DNA from: Sinorhizobium kostiense
Lineage (GTDB): Bacteria > Pseudomonadota > Alphaproteobacteria > Rhizobiales > Rhizobiaceae
DNA: 64,000 nucleotides
Direction: 5' to 3'
Assembly: GCF_017874595.1 (NCBI RefSeq)
Contig: NZ_JAGILA010000007.1
Location: 186,001-250,000 of the forward strand
Shown here: one piece after another, positions 9,809-18,427 of the stretch
Layout: each line of letters opens with the position of its first letter
Numbering within the stretch: position 1 is the stretch's first letter
The notes under the pieces: generated by a model
The model's database searches: none
What the model was told of the DNA's origin: nothing
What the model saw: the letters and a program-made list of their open reading frames with translations, nothing else
Program-made: the position numbers and the translations under genes

Positions 9809-9837
9809 TTATAGAGAGGCCTTAGGATTCCCGCAAG
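9809..9837 (-). promoter_or_regulatory. Promoter of tRNA-Glu copy 1
   Basis: On the minus strand CTTGCG (9832-9837) is followed after exactly 17 bases by CTATAA (9809-9814), close to the Sinorhizobium sigma-70 consensus CTTGAC-N17-CTATAT. The -10 box lies 15 bases before the mature 5' end. The same arrangement is repeated upstream of copies 3 and 4. Confidence 0.75.
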
Positions 9838-9935
9838 TCATCACGAGGCGCTCGGCCTCATTTTTTTGGTGGATTTCACCGGAAACTTGCGGCTGGAGAA
9901 TCGCTCGGCGCCGCATCGCCGCGTCGGGGGAGAAT

Positions 9936-10010
9936 TGGTACGCCCAACGGGACTCGAACCCGTGTTACCGCCGTGAGAGGGCGGCGTCCTGACCGCTAGA
10001 CGATGGGCGC
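9936..10010 (-). tRNA. tRNA-Glu (anticodon CTC), copy 2
   Basis: A 75-base cloverleaf with encoded CCA. The loop CTCTCAC gives anticodon CTC, and the D-loop is one base shorter than in the TTC copies. It differs from its neighbours at few positions, so it most likely arose from a TTC gene by duplication and anticodon change. No clear promoter is seen in the 69 bases between it and copy 3, so it may be cotranscribed with copy 3. Confidence 0.95.
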
Positions 10011-10079
10011 GATCAAATTCGGCCCAGCAGCCGAACGCCGACACCATAATGGAAAGACGGTGAATATGGAAGGAGAGAG

Positions 10080-10155
10080 TGGCACGCCCAACGGGACTCG
10101 AACCCGTGTTTCCGCCGTGAAAGGGCGGCGTCCTAGACCGCTAGACGATGGGCGC
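10080..10155 (-). tRNA. tRNA-Glu (anticodon TTC), copy 3
   Basis: Identical to copy 1 over the 76-base cloverleaf, with encoded CCA and anticodon TTC. Its flank (…gtggcttatagagaggc…) is also shared with copy 1, so the duplicated unit included the promoter. Confidence 0.97.
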
Positions 10156-10169
10156 CCAAGACAAGTGGC

Positions 10170-10198
10170 TTATAGAGAGGCACTTGGTTTCTCGCAAG
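10170..10198 (-). promoter_or_regulatory. Promoter of tRNA-Glu copy 3
   Basis: On the minus strand CTTGCG (10193-10198), 17-base spacer, CTATAA (10170-10175). Spacer sequence differs from that of copy 1 while both boxes are identical, which argues that the boxes are under selection. Confidence 0.75.
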
Positions 10199-10322
10199 CG
10201 AGAAAAGCAAATAAGTTCGATTTTTCTGCCGAAATCTAAGAGTAAAGTTTGAGGTCATTTGCTGGCACAAGTCTGTGCTGCCAGGCTTCGTTGAAGTATC
10301 GACAAATATAGGGAGACAAGAA

Positions 10323-10398
10323 TGGCACGCCCAACGGGACTCGAACCCGTGTTTCCGCCGTGAAAGGGCGGCGTCCTAGACCGCTAGACGATGGGCGC
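10323..10398 (-). tRNA. tRNA-Glu (anticodon TTC), copy 4
   Basis: A 76-base cloverleaf identical to copies 1 and 3, with encoded CCA. It is the first transcribed of the array. Its leader is longer than that of the other copies because a palindromic repeat (10413-10453) sits between gene and promoter. Confidence 0.97.
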
Positions 10399-10412
10399 CT
10401 GCTGTGCGGTGT

Positions 10413-10453
10413 TACAGCGACCTTTGAGCGTCTGAAAGACGCGCGGCGCTGTA
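10413..10453. repeat. Rhizobial palindromic repeat, copy A
   Basis: A 41-base element beginning TACAGCG and ending GACGCGCGGCGCTGTA, with an internal dyad GCGTCTgaaAGACGC. Related copies lie at 24125-24166, 46903-46944 and 55426-55466. This copy lies inside the transcribed leader of tRNA-Glu copy 4, between its promoter and the mature 5' end. Confidence 0.8.
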
Positions 10454-10465
10454 CGACGAGGCGGC

Positions 10466-10494
10466 TTATAGAGAGCGCTTCGGCTTCCCGCAAG
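10466..10494 (-). promoter_or_regulatory. Promoter of tRNA-Glu copy 4
   Basis: On the minus strand CTTGCG (10489-10494), 17-base spacer, CTATAA (10466-10471). Unlike the other two promoters it is about 68 bases from its tRNA, the difference being the inserted palindromic repeat. Confidence 0.7.
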
Positions 10495-10549
10495 TGGCAA
10501 ATTTCAATTCTCATCGGAAAAATGACGAACGAGTGACGAGCGCCGTCGC

Positions 10550-11866
10550 TCAGCCCTTGTGTCGCCGGCACCGCCAATTCCAATCGCGCTGCGGGCCAAT
10601 GTCGATGTGCACCGATTCCGTGTGGCAATAGGTGCCGACGCCGCCGCGACCGGGCAGGTTTCGCAGGTAATCGGCGAGCTCCCATTTGCTGACGCCGGGA
10701 ATCTGGATGTCCGCCGCTTCGCAACGCGTGTGCAGCGACTGGCGTTCGCTGTTCACCTTGATCGGACGAAGTCCCGACGTGACGATGACCTTCTGCCCGT
10801 AATGGTGTTCAACCGTTTTCAGCATTTGGAGCAGAGCCGGCTTGAAGCAGCCCGTCTCCACCTTCTCGGTCTGCAGGACAAGACCGTTCGGCGCCAGGCG
10901 AGCCAGACCCGAAAGACTGGCGACCTGCACAGGTTGGTCGACCACATCACCCGCTGCATGGTCCGCGTGCTCCAAACTGTAAAGCGGGTTCATCTTGACG
11001 CCCGGCAGCGAGCTATAGGCGAGGGAGGCGATCTGAGGCTTCGGCGTGTCATTGGCCGCAATCGTCCGCTTTCCGATTGCCTCGATATTCCTGGCATCGC
11101 CACGGCGTGGCTTGTCCTTGCGTTTGGCGGCGAAGAGGCCCGCAAGCGTCCAGCTTTTAACTGGCGCTTCGGTGCCTCTCCCGTTTGTGGGGGAAGGCTC
11201 GGCCAGAGCCTCGCTCGGATCGGATGATATGCCGTCGTGGGCGGCGGCCAAGGCAGGTTGTAGCGGTGGCGGGCTTTCTCCCGCCAGCGCTGCCTTTGCG
11301 CTCACCGGCACTGGAACGGCGGAAGGAATGTCGCTCTCGGCCGCGGCGTGGGCCGCACCCTGAGCGACGGCGGGTACGTTCGCTGGAGCTTCGTTGCTAG
11401 CCCCTTGCTGCGGCAAAATCATCGGCTGCGCTGTCGAGTTCTGACCGCTGAAGAGGCTGTTGGTCGTCGCATTCAGCCGCGGCTGAGCACCCGTCACCGG
11501 TGCACCGGCGTCGTCTGCCACCGCGGTGGCCGGAGGCGATTGTCCGTAGATGCTGGACGACGTGGCGCTGAGCGCGGTCGCCTGCATCGCAACACCCTGC
11601 TCAAGGCCTGTCGCCTCGGACTGCATCGTCGGTGCGCCCGCTTCTTGCAGCGGGGCGGCGGCTTCTGCTCCGACCTGATCGGCGGCACTGGCTTCGGCCG
11701 CCTCGGCAATGGGGGTCTGCGAACTCGCCGCCTGTGCTTCGCGCGAATCGACGGGATCATTCTCGGCGACGGCCGATACGCAGCTCGTAAGCGCGAGCAA
11801 AGATACGGATAGTGCCGCAGCGCGCCCGACCGAAAGGAACGCGCATCTTAAATCCGCTTCCTGCAA
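10550..11866 (-). CDS. Secreted M15/DUF882-type peptidoglycan-binding protein
   Basis: A 438-residue exported protein. The N-terminus carries a signal sequence ending in LALTSCVSA, possibly a lipobox. A low-complexity, Ala/Pro/Ser-rich stretch of about 250 residues follows. The C-terminal 120 residues form a D-Ala-D-Ala carboxypeptidase-like (M15A, DUF882) domain with zinc-type residues in SLHTRCEAADI and VHIDIGP, ending DWNWRC. This suggests cell-wall binding or trimming in the periplasm. The start is a TTG behind GAGGACAAGACG; no ATG or GTG is available before the signal peptide. Confidence 0.82.
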   Translation of the reverse strand: MQEADLRCAFLSVGRAAALSVSLLALTSCVSAVAENDPVDSREAQAASSQTPIAEAAEASAADQVGAEAAAPLQEAGAPTMQSEATGLEQGVAMQATALSATSSSIYGQSPPATAVADDAGAPVTGAQPRLNATTNSLFSGQNSTAQPMILPQQGASNEAPANVPAVAQGAAHAAAESDIPSAVPVPVSAKAALAGESPPPLQPALAAAHDGISSDPSEALAEPSPTNGRGTEAPVKSWTLAGLFAAKRKDKPRRGDARNIEAIGKRTIAANDTPKPQIASLAYSSLPGVKMNPLYSLEHADHAAGDVVDQPVQVASLSGLARLAPNGLVLQTEKVETGCFKPALLQMLKTVEHHYGQKVIVTSGLRPIKVNSERQSLHTRCEAADIQIPGVSKWELADYLRNLPGRGGVGTYCHTESVHIDIGPQRDWNWRCRRHKG

Positions 11867-12082
11867 CGTCTTGTCCTCATTCTACGCGCATGCCCTGGTC
11901 GGAACCGCGATGTTCCGAACACTGGCATGCATCAAATCCCGACCCTGCATATCGGAGCCGATTTTCGCAAAGCACGACGAAGACGTGCAGCGTCCTGCAT
12001 CAAAGGACGCTTGGCCTACAAATGCCATGCCTTCGCAGCTTTGGATGTGCCGGAAGCATGGGCGGCAGGGATTGTGCGAAGC
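11867..12082. other. Intergenic region with degenerate mosaic repeats
   Basis: No gene is seen. Around 11955-11985 the sequence resembles the CGAAAATCGG...CCGATTTTCG-AAAGCACGA repeat found more perfectly at 46848-46884, followed by a degenerate GCAGCGTCCT...AGGACGC dyad. It is read as a decayed rhizobial intergenic mosaic repeat. Confidence 0.5.
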
Positions 12083-12523
12083 TTACCAGCTGCCGGTATT
12101 TGGCATCGAAGCCCAGGGCTCCTGGGCCGGCAGGTGTCCGCCCTTCTGCAGGATTTCGATCGAGATCCCGTCGGGCGACCGGACGAAGGCCATGTGGCCG
12201 TCGCGCGGCGGGCGGTTGATCGTAACCCCGTTATCCAACAGGTGCTTGCAGAAGGCGTAGATGTCATCGACCTCATAGGCTAGGTGACCGAAGTTGCGCC
12301 CGCCTGTATAGTCCTCCGGGTCCCAATTATAGGTAAGTTCGAGGCAGGGGGAGGCTTCACCTTTCGCGCGGGAAACATCGCCGGGCGCGGCGAGGAAGAC
12401 GAGAGTGAATCGGCCTTTCTCGTTCTCGTGGCGGCGAATCTCCTCGAGTCCGAACAGAGTGCAATAGAAGTGAAGAGCGTCGTCGAGGTCTTTTACGCGG
12501 ACCATCGTGTGCAGATATCGCAT
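12083..12523 (-). CDS. gloA: Lactoylglutathione lyase (glyoxalase I)
   Basis: This 146-residue VOC-fold enzyme isomerises the methylglyoxal-glutathione hemithioacetal to S-lactoylglutathione. Features are the N-terminal [20 protein letters not shown] with the metal His, the Glu in CLELTYNW, the second His in [10 protein letters not shown] and the C-terminal metal Glu in [10 protein letters not shown]. The ATG at 12523 follows AGGGAC at a good distance; the longer open frame to 12613 is not conserved. The four metal residues suggest an Ni/Co-type short glyoxalase, typical of Gram-negative bacteria. Confidence 0.9.
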   Translation of the reverse strand: MRYLHTMVRVKDLDDALHFYCTLFGLEEIRRHENEKGRFTLVFLAAPGDVSRAKGEASPCLELTYNWDPEDYTGGRNFGHLAYEVDDIYAFCKHLLDNGVTINRPPRDGHMAFVRSPDGISIEILQKGGHLPAQEPWASMPNTGSW

Positions 12524-12717
12524 TGGCTTGTCCCTGTTTTGCGGAAGATGGCGTATACTTATGCGTCGGCAAGCCAGAGGCAAGGCTGTGTCCCCATAAA
12601 CGGCCCGGGCCAAAATATGTCGAGGGACTTGTGCATGCGCAGCGCGACGATGTTATTCTGGTCCATAAGAATCAGTTAACCGTAGTACAGAGTTGCGCGT
12701 AACGAGGGGCTGGGAGA

Positions 12718-13296
12718 ATGGCGGACAGAACATCTTCAAAGGGCGTCATGCAGAATGACGACTTTGCCAATGACGCTCTCGATCTCATCGAGATCACGGG
12801 CGTTATCAAGTGGTTCGACGTCGCGAAGGGCTTCGGCTTCATCGTTCCCGACAATGGCATGCAGGATGTCCTCCTGCATGTGACCTGCCTTCGGCGCGAC
12901 GGTTACCAGACGGTGCTCGAAGGAGCGCGGGTGGTTGCCCTTGTACAAAAACGGGACCGCGGCTATCAGGCGTTCCGCATTCTTTCCATGGATCAATCGA
13001 CGGCCGTGCATCCCTCGCAACTGCCGCCGGTGCGCACGCATGTCCAGGTGACGCCGACGAGCGGGCTGGAGCGGGTCCTCGTGAAATGGTTTAACCGCAC
13101 GAAGGGCTTCGGGTTCCTGACGCGGGGCGAGGGCACGGAAGACATCTTCGTGCATATGGAAACCTTGCGGCGTTTCGGACTGACGGAGCTGCGTCCAGGG
13201 CAAGTAGTGCTGTGCCGCTTCGGTGACGGCGAGAAGGGATTGATGGCGGCGGAGATCCATCCGGACGGCCCCACTCCGAATACCCGGTCGCATTGA
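12718..13296 (+). CDS. Cold-shock protein with two CSD domains
   Basis: This 192-residue protein has two cold-shock OB domains joined by a linker of about 25 residues. The first runs from GVIKWFDVAKGFGFIVPD to ALVQKRDRG, the second from LVKWFNRTKGFGFLTRG to VVLCRFGDG. Both contain RNP1 (KGFGFI/KGFGFL) and RNP2-like (VLLHV/IFVHM) motifs, so both probably bind single-stranded nucleic acid. Two-domain CSPs are typical of alphaproteobacteria. The gene ends in TGATG with the next gene, implying coupled translation. Confidence 0.92.
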   Translation: MADRTSSKGVMQNDDFANDALDLIEITGVIKWFDVAKGFGFIVPDNGMQDVLLHVTCLRRDGYQTVLEGARVVALVQKRDRGYQAFRILSMDQSTAVHPSQLPPVRTHVQVTPTSGLERVLVKWFNRTKGFGFLTRGEGTEDIFVHMETLRRFGLTELRPGQVVLCRFGDGEKGLMAAEIHPDGPTPNTRSH

Positions 13297-13784
13297 TGCC
13301 GCCGTTTTTCATCACGCTTGCAAGAAGCGCCGTGGCGGCGCTTTTTTTGTTGTCGCTGATCACTTCGGCGGCTGCCGACCTTTCCTTCTCAAGGGATCGC
13401 GTTCGTCTCACGACCGGCGAAGGGCGAGCCTATGACCTGTCGGTCGAGCTGGCGGTCGAGCCGGAGCAGCGCGAACAGGGATTGATGCATCGTCGCGAGA
13501 TGGCGCCCGATCATGGCATGCTGTTCGATTTCGGCCAGACGCGGCGGGTGGTGATGTGGATGAAGAACACCTATCTGCCGCTCGACATGCTGTTCATCTC
13601 CGCCGACGGCACGGTGCGAACCATCCACGAGAATGCCGTCCCCCTTTCGCAAGCGATCATCGATTCGCAAGAGCCGGTGGCCTACGTGCTCGAGCTCAAT
13701 GCCGGTACCGTGAAGCGGCTCGGAATCAAGCCGGGCGATCGGCTATCGGGCGCCGGAATTCCGGCGGGCAATGGCGCGCAGTGA
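13296..13784 (+). CDS. Exported DUF192 family protein
   Basis: This 162-residue protein has a signal peptide (LFLLSLITSAAA) and a DUF192 domain with the family landmarks QGLMHR, GMLFDF and MWMKNTYLPLDMLFI. The family is small, secreted and of unknown biochemical role, though archaeal structures show a compact beta barrel. Its ATG overlaps the cold-shock gene stop (TGATG), a pairing also common in other rhizobia. Confidence 0.88.
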   Translation: MPPFFITLARSAVAALFLLSLITSAAADLSFSRDRVRLTTGEGRAYDLSVELAVEPEQREQGLMHRREMAPDHGMLFDFGQTRRVVMWMKNTYLPLDMLFISADGTVRTIHENAVPLSQAIIDSQEPVAYVLELNAGTVKRLGIKPGDRLSGAGIPAGNGAQ

Positions 13785-13862
13785 TCGTACCGTCCATTCC
13801 TGGGCCAGCAAATTTGATGTTGCAGCCTCCGGACGAAGCGTGTATTTCCCCGATCGTTGGTG

Positions 13863-13939
<77 letters not shown>

Positions 13940-14238
13940 CTTCAATTCACCGATAGTCGCGCATCCTCGCCGCGAATCTGGACGCGGTGCGCTCGTTTCC
14001 CTCATTGCCGTCCCCACGCAATTGAAAAAGCTGTATTTCGCGCTCGGAAGTCATTCCGTTTTAATTCATTCTGCGCTAAGGGAAACGCTGATCGAGGCGG
14101 AGGTCCGCCTCGCAGGGTTGTTCCCAGGTCTCGCTTCGATCCTGGCGTAGCGTCCCGCGTCAAACCCAAGGCATTCAAGTGACTTGGCGCATCGGGGCGG
14201 ATGCGTCGGGCCGAGGAAAAAGGGAGCCGTTCGAAACA

Positions 14239-14544
14239 ATGTCCGCGAAGATCTATCGTCCCGCAAAGACAGCCATGCAGTCAGGCAAGGCCAAGACGCA
14301 TCTGTGGGTGCTGGAGTTCGATCCGGAGAAGCCGCGTACGATTGATCCGATCATGGGCTACACCAGCTCCGGCGATACGCGGCAACAATTGCGGCTGACC
14401 TTCGAGACCGCCGAGCAGGCAATCGCCTACGCCGAACGCAACGGCATCGAATACCGCGTGATCGCGCCGAAGGACGCGACGCGCAAGAACGTGTCCTATT
14501 CGGACAATTTCCGTTTCAACCGGATGCAGCCCTGGACCCATTGA
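14239..14544 (+). CDS. NDUFS4-like accessory subunit of respiratory complex I
   Basis: This 101-residue protein matches the ETC complex I conserved-region family (homologue of mitochondrial NDUFS4, 18 kDa subunit): MSAKIYRPAKTAMQSGKAKTHLWVLEFD, then PIMGYTSSGDTRQQLRLTFETAEQAIAYAERNG and a terminal NFRFNRMQPWTH. Such subunits occur in alphaproteobacterial NADH dehydrogenase and help stabilise the peripheral arm. ATG 14239 begins the conserved domain; the frame continues 20 codons upstream without similarity. It stands alone, far from the nuo operon, as is usual for this subunit. Confidence 0.85.
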   Translation: MSAKIYRPAKTAMQSGKAKTHLWVLEFDPEKPRTIDPIMGYTSSGDTRQQLRLTFETAEQAIAYAERNGIEYRVIAPKDATRKNVSYSDNFRFNRMQPWTH

Positions 14545-14581
14545 GGTCCGGAGCCGCTTCGTATGGGCGTTTGCCCAACGG

Positions 14582-14658
<77 letters not shown>

Positions 14659-14744
14659 ATCTTTTCAACCGCTTAGTAGACGTTTGCGCCTGCTGTTTCG
14701 CCCCCGTTTACAGCTTTTTTGGCACCGTTTACAATATCCATTCT

Positions 14745-15761
14745 CTAGATGTTCTTTTCCATCCGCAAAATGACCGCGTCGCTGGTCTGCTGATCCGTCG
14801 CCAGGTAGTGCTTTTCAAGCACCCTCCCAACCTCGGCAATGGAGTGTCCAGTGATCGACGCAATCTGCTCTGTTGTCGATCCTTCCCGGCGCCGCTCCGT
14901 GATGAACGTGCCGCGCAGATCGTGGAACGTCACGCCCTCGATCTTCAGCCGGGCGCATTCTTTCCCCCAGGATGTTTTGAACCCGTCCTTCGTCCACGGC
15001 CGGCCGCGCGAATTGGTCAGGATCCGCATCTTGTCCTTCGGCAATGCGTCGAGCATCGCCTTGAGCTTGCTGTGAACCCGCACGCGAACGCGCTTCTTCG
15101 TCTTACCTTGCTCGAATGACAGGTGCGTTCCGTCGTATTGCTTCCATGTCAGGAGCAGGAGATCTCCTTGTCGCTGGCCGGTATGGATAGCCATCTCGAA
15201 TGCGAGGAGCATGTGAGGAGCGGCCTTCTCGCGGAACAGCGCAATCAGTTCAGGCGTCCATACGCTTTCCTTGCGGGAGCCGGTATAGAGCCGATCGATT
15301 CCCGTGCATGGGTTCTTCTCGATCATTTCCTCATCGATCCCGAACGTAAATACGCGGGAGAGAGAAAACAGCATCTGATCAGCCTTCCGAGGATTGGCCG
15401 CGAAGGTGTGATGCCACTTGCGGATCATCGCCTTCATGCCGCGCTGCTGGGTGAGCTTCAGTGGCAGCTTTGGCCATTCCTTGCGGATTTCCCTGAATGA
15501 GTGCTTGTGACCATCCTGCGTCTTCTCTGCCAGGGCTGAAAAGGCAGGGCTCTGTTCGAAAGCGTCGATCAGGTCATCTAGCGTCTTCACCTCGGCCGGC
15601 GCGCTCTCGGCTCGATGCTTCAGGAGCTCGGCGGCGAACGCCTCGGTATTTGGCGCGGCCTGCATCTCGGGGCCGCCGCGCCAGGCGTAATAGTGGATGC
15701 GGATTTCTCCGCTCGCCAGCCTGCGCTTGACCTTATGAATCCCTTTGAGCTTCACGAGCAC
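14745..15761 (-). CDS. int: Tyrosine site-specific integrase
   Basis: This 338-residue recombinase catalyses integration and excision at the tRNA-Arg site. An N-terminal SAM-like core-binding domain occupies about residues 60-155. The catalytic domain has the complete set Arg197 (TGQRQGD), His280 and Arg283 (HDLRGTF), His306 (TGHS) and nucleophile Tyr319 (EKHYL). The GTG start follows GGAGAG and overlaps the upstream small gene by 29 bases. It stands 86 bases from attL and points towards it, the common layout for tRNA-targeting elements. Confidence 0.95.
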   Translation of the reverse strand: MLVKLKGIHKVKRRLASGEIRIHYYAWRGGPEMQAAPNTEAFAAELLKHRAESAPAEVKTLDDLIDAFEQSPAFSALAEKTQDGHKHSFREIRKEWPKLPLKLTQQRGMKAMIRKWHHTFAANPRKADQMLFSLSRVFTFGIDEEMIEKNPCTGIDRLYTGSRKESVWTPELIALFREKAAPHMLLAFEMAIHTGQRQGDLLLLTWKQYDGTHLSFEQGKTKKRVRVRVHSKLKAMLDALPKDKMRILTNSRGRPWTKDGFKTSWGKECARLKIEGVTFHDLRGTFITERRREGSTTEQIASITGHSIAEVGRVLEKHYLATDQQTSDAVILRMEKNI

Positions 15762-15972
15762 GTTCTCGATCTCTCCACGCCTGCCATTCGGCCAAAGACG
15801 AGAAGTCTTCCGGTTTCATGTCAACTGGTTTTTCGCTGATAGCGCTTTGGATATCGGGTGAAACTCCGACGCGCCGGCCGTTGATCTCGATCCAGACGGT
15901 AACGCCTTTGGATTTGGCAACATCGGCCATGCGCTTCAGCTCAGCGGCTTTGACGAGAGCAGGAGTGGTCAT
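15733..15972 (-). CDS. Small element-encoded protein of unknown function
   Basis: This 79-residue protein (MTTPALVKAAELKRMADVAK...) has helical predicted ends and a central beta-like stretch VTVWIEINGRRVGV. The ATG at 15972 has AGGAAGAG upstream. It overlaps the integrase start and the preceding DUF1643 stop (4 bases), so the three minus-strand genes are probably one transcript. Small proteins in this place often act as excisionase or integrase regulator, but no helix-turn-helix is evident, so that is only a guess. Confidence 0.65.
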   Translation of the reverse strand: MTTPALVKAAELKRMADVAKSKGVTVWIEINGRRVGVSPDIQSAISEKPVDMKPEDFSSLAEWQAWRDRERAREAQRDS

Positions 15973-16460
15973 CGGCCGCTCTTCCTTTCTGGTGGTCTTA
16001 GGTCGCGCGAAACATCGTAGTGAACTCGTGGCTGATCGCTTTTCACGTAAAGAGGGTGGCGCGGGTGGCCTTCCTTCGTGGTGCCGAGGCAGAAGACATC
16101 GATCGTGGAGATCGACAGGACATGCACGGCGCGAGTGGCGGCGAAAGGATGCGCGCCCCAAGCGGCGATCACATCCCGCCGTCCGTACTCAGCCGGCATG
16201 AATTCCGTGCATGCCTCGATGATCATCTCATCGTTCATCGGCCCTACCGGATCGGCCGCGATCAGCAGCGCAGCCGGGTCTGTGGACCGCAGCGCGAAGA
16301 TGTTACCGACGATCATGCCGCCGTAGCCCCAAGCCTGGCTGAAACGGATGCAGCGACGGATCGTAGGATCATCGACATCGGCATCGGCCGTCGACGGATT
16401 AAGCATTACCCAAACCAGCAGATCGCAGCCGGGGCGCTGCCAGCGCCGCTCAAGCCGATA
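15969..16460 (-). pseudogene. DUF1643 protein gene, 5' end lost at a deletion junction
   Basis: The DUF1643 core is intact (VMLNPSTADADVDDPTIRRCIRFSQAWGYGG, then VGNIFALRSTDP). Upstream of the first ATG (16406) the frame continues with family-like residues YRLERRWQRPGCDLLVW up to 16460, where the sequence switches to the antisense of the portal gene and hits a stop without offering a start codon. The natural start has therefore been deleted. A shortened product of about 145 residues from ATG 16406 is possible but would lack the first strand of the fold. Confidence 0.75.
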
Positions 16461-16880
16461 ATGAACGCGACGGGCGAAAGCGACCTCAGGAACTATTACG
16501 ACCGGCTACAGGCCATGCAGACCGTCGAGATGACGCCGGCGATGGCTCGTCTCGACGAGTGCATCATTCGAAGTGCCCTCGGTTCCCGTGACCCGGACAT
16601 CTACTACGAGTGGGCGCCGCTCTGGGGCATGTCGGAGAAGGAGAAGGCCGATGTCTTCAAGACGAAGGCAGAGGCAGCTCGCCAACTGGTCGGCACTACG
16701 CCCGGGCAGGAGATCATCCCACGTGATGCGGTTTCCGATGCTCTCGTTAACACGTTCATCGAGGATGGTTCGCTGCCAGGCCTCGATGCGGCAATTGAAG
16801 AATACGGCAAACTGTCTGAACAGGAGCCGCAGGAAGCCGAAGTCGAGGCGGCCGCCGGAGTTCACAATGAACAAGTCTAG
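16461..16880 (+). pseudogene. Phage portal protein (DUF1073 family), C-terminal fragment
   Basis: About 139 codons beginning MNATGESDLRNYYDRLQAMQ and continuing TPAMARLDECIIRSALGSRDPDIYYEWAPLWGMSEKEKAD, typical of the C-terminal region of DUF1073 portal proteins, which form the DNA-entry ring of the phage head. A full portal is roughly 400 residues or more; the N-terminal part is missing. The break falls at 16460/16461, directly against the truncated DUF1643 gene on the other strand. Confidence 0.8.
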
Positions 16881-17257
16881 AACTCTTCGAGGCGGTAGGG
16901 AGCCTCCTCGTCCCAGTCGTTGCCGAAGAAGTTGATGCGCTTGAAGACACCGCTGAGGAGGCCTTTCTCACGGAGATATTCCACCTGATAGTCAGCGCCC
17001 ATATGACGATGCGTTGCGAACGGGATCCCCATATCTCGCAGAACTTGGCACATGGCAAAAACGGCATCGGTGTCTGCTCGTAATCGATAGGTGCGTTCGG
17101 ACCCTTTAATTCGTTCAAAGCCGAGCCGTCCGAACAGCTCGACTGATTCCTCTCCCCAAATCTCCAGCATGATCCGATCGCTGCCGATGTCAGTGACCAT
17201 TGTCGGACGCTTTCGGGGGGATGGATCGGCGGGCTGAGCATTTCTCGTATCGGTCAT
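16877..17257 (-). CDS. Hypothetical element-encoded protein
   Basis: This 126-residue protein begins MTDTRNAQPADPSPRKRP at 17257 behind GAGGAC at a good spacing. It has an alternating alpha/beta core (MVTDIGSDRIMLEIWGEESVELFGRLGFERIKGSERTYRL...) and an acidic end. It lies antisense between portal and DUF2213, ending 4 bases inside the portal fragment. Not recognised; codon use fits the neighbours. It is possibly a moron gene in the phage head module. Confidence 0.6.
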   Translation of the reverse strand: MTDTRNAQPADPSPRKRPTMVTDIGSDRIMLEIWGEESVELFGRLGFERIKGSERTYRLRADTDAVFAMCQVLRDMGIPFATHRHMGADYQVEYLREKGLLSGVFKRINFFGNDWDEEAPYRLEEF

Positions 17258-17300
17258 TGAACGTCCTCGATTCCCTTCGCGGTTGATAGGAATACTTACT

Positions 17301-18427
17301 ATGCGCTTCATTGATGCTTCAACCATCGCGGGCACGCGACGGACCGCCGACGGCTACCTTGTTGCTGACGTCCGGACCGCGCGCACTGGCATCCAGCTCT
17401 ATGCCGGCCATGAGGTCGGCAAGCCGCAAATGCAGGTGGTCAAGGTCTACCGGCCGGAACTGCCAGCCTCGGCAGCTATGCGCACAAGCCGGTGACAAAC
17501 GATCACCCGGACGAGGCGGTCACCGCCGACAATTGGAAGGCGCTCGCCGTCGGCTCGATCGGTGATGAGATTGCCCGTGATGGTGAATTCGTCCGCGTCC
17601 CGCTCATCGTTATGGACGCGGCGGTCATCGCCGAGATCGAGGGCGGCAAGCGCGAGCTCTCCGCGGGCTACAGCTGCGATCTCGCATGGGAGCCGGGCAC
17701 CACGCCCGAGGGCGAGAAGTACGACGCCATTCAGAAGGATATCCGGATCAACCACGTCGCCATCGTGCAGTGCGGTCGCGCCGGATCAGAAGCTCACATC
17801 GGCGACGGTGTGAGGTTGTGGGGCGCTGCCCCGTTCACCAGTGATCAGCAACCCGAAAAGGAAAAGATCATGACCCTGAAGACGGTTACCGTCGATGGCA
17901 TCCCGGTTGAAGTAACCGATCAGGGTGCCACGGTGATAGGCACTCTGCAGCAGCGGCTTGCCGACGCCAACACCAAACTCTCGGACGCAGAAAAGGCGCA
18001 TCAGACGGCTCTGGCCGCCAAGGATGCCGAACTGGCGAAGGAGGATGCCGAAATCGACACCCTGAAAGGCAAGATCCTTTCGGACGCCGATCTCGACAAG
18101 CGCGTCACTGCTCGCGCCGATCTCGTCGCCAAGGCCAAGGGGCTCGCCAAGGACGTCAAGACCGAAGGCCTCTCCGATGCGGCCATCCGCAAGGCTGTCG
18201 TCGTCGCCAAGATTGGCGATGCCGCCGTCGCCGACAAGTCGGACGCCTACATCGATGCTCGCTTCGACATGCTCGTCGAGGACGAGGGCAAGGGCGGCGC
18301 CGACCCGTTCCGCGTGGCTGTTCAGCAGGGTCTCTCGCAGACCACGGACGCCAACGCATCCGCAACCGCTCACAAGGCCATGGTCTCCGATATCGAATCG
18401 GCCTGGCAGACGAAGGGAGCTAAGTGA
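17301..18427 (+). pseudogene. DUF2213 phage head protein gene, frameshifted
   Basis: The first part (MRFIDASTIAGTRRTADGYLV to VVKVYRPELPA) and the second (LGSYAHKPVTNDHPDEAVTADNWK onward) are the two halves of a DUF2213 protein in different frames. The shift lies at about 17462-17468, where roughly ten codons expected between YRPE and LGSYAHKP are also missing, so this is a deletion rather than a read error. The second part stays open to 18427 and includes a long coiled-coil/acidic C-terminal region. DUF2213 proteins are thought to act in head assembly or maturation. Confidence 0.8.
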
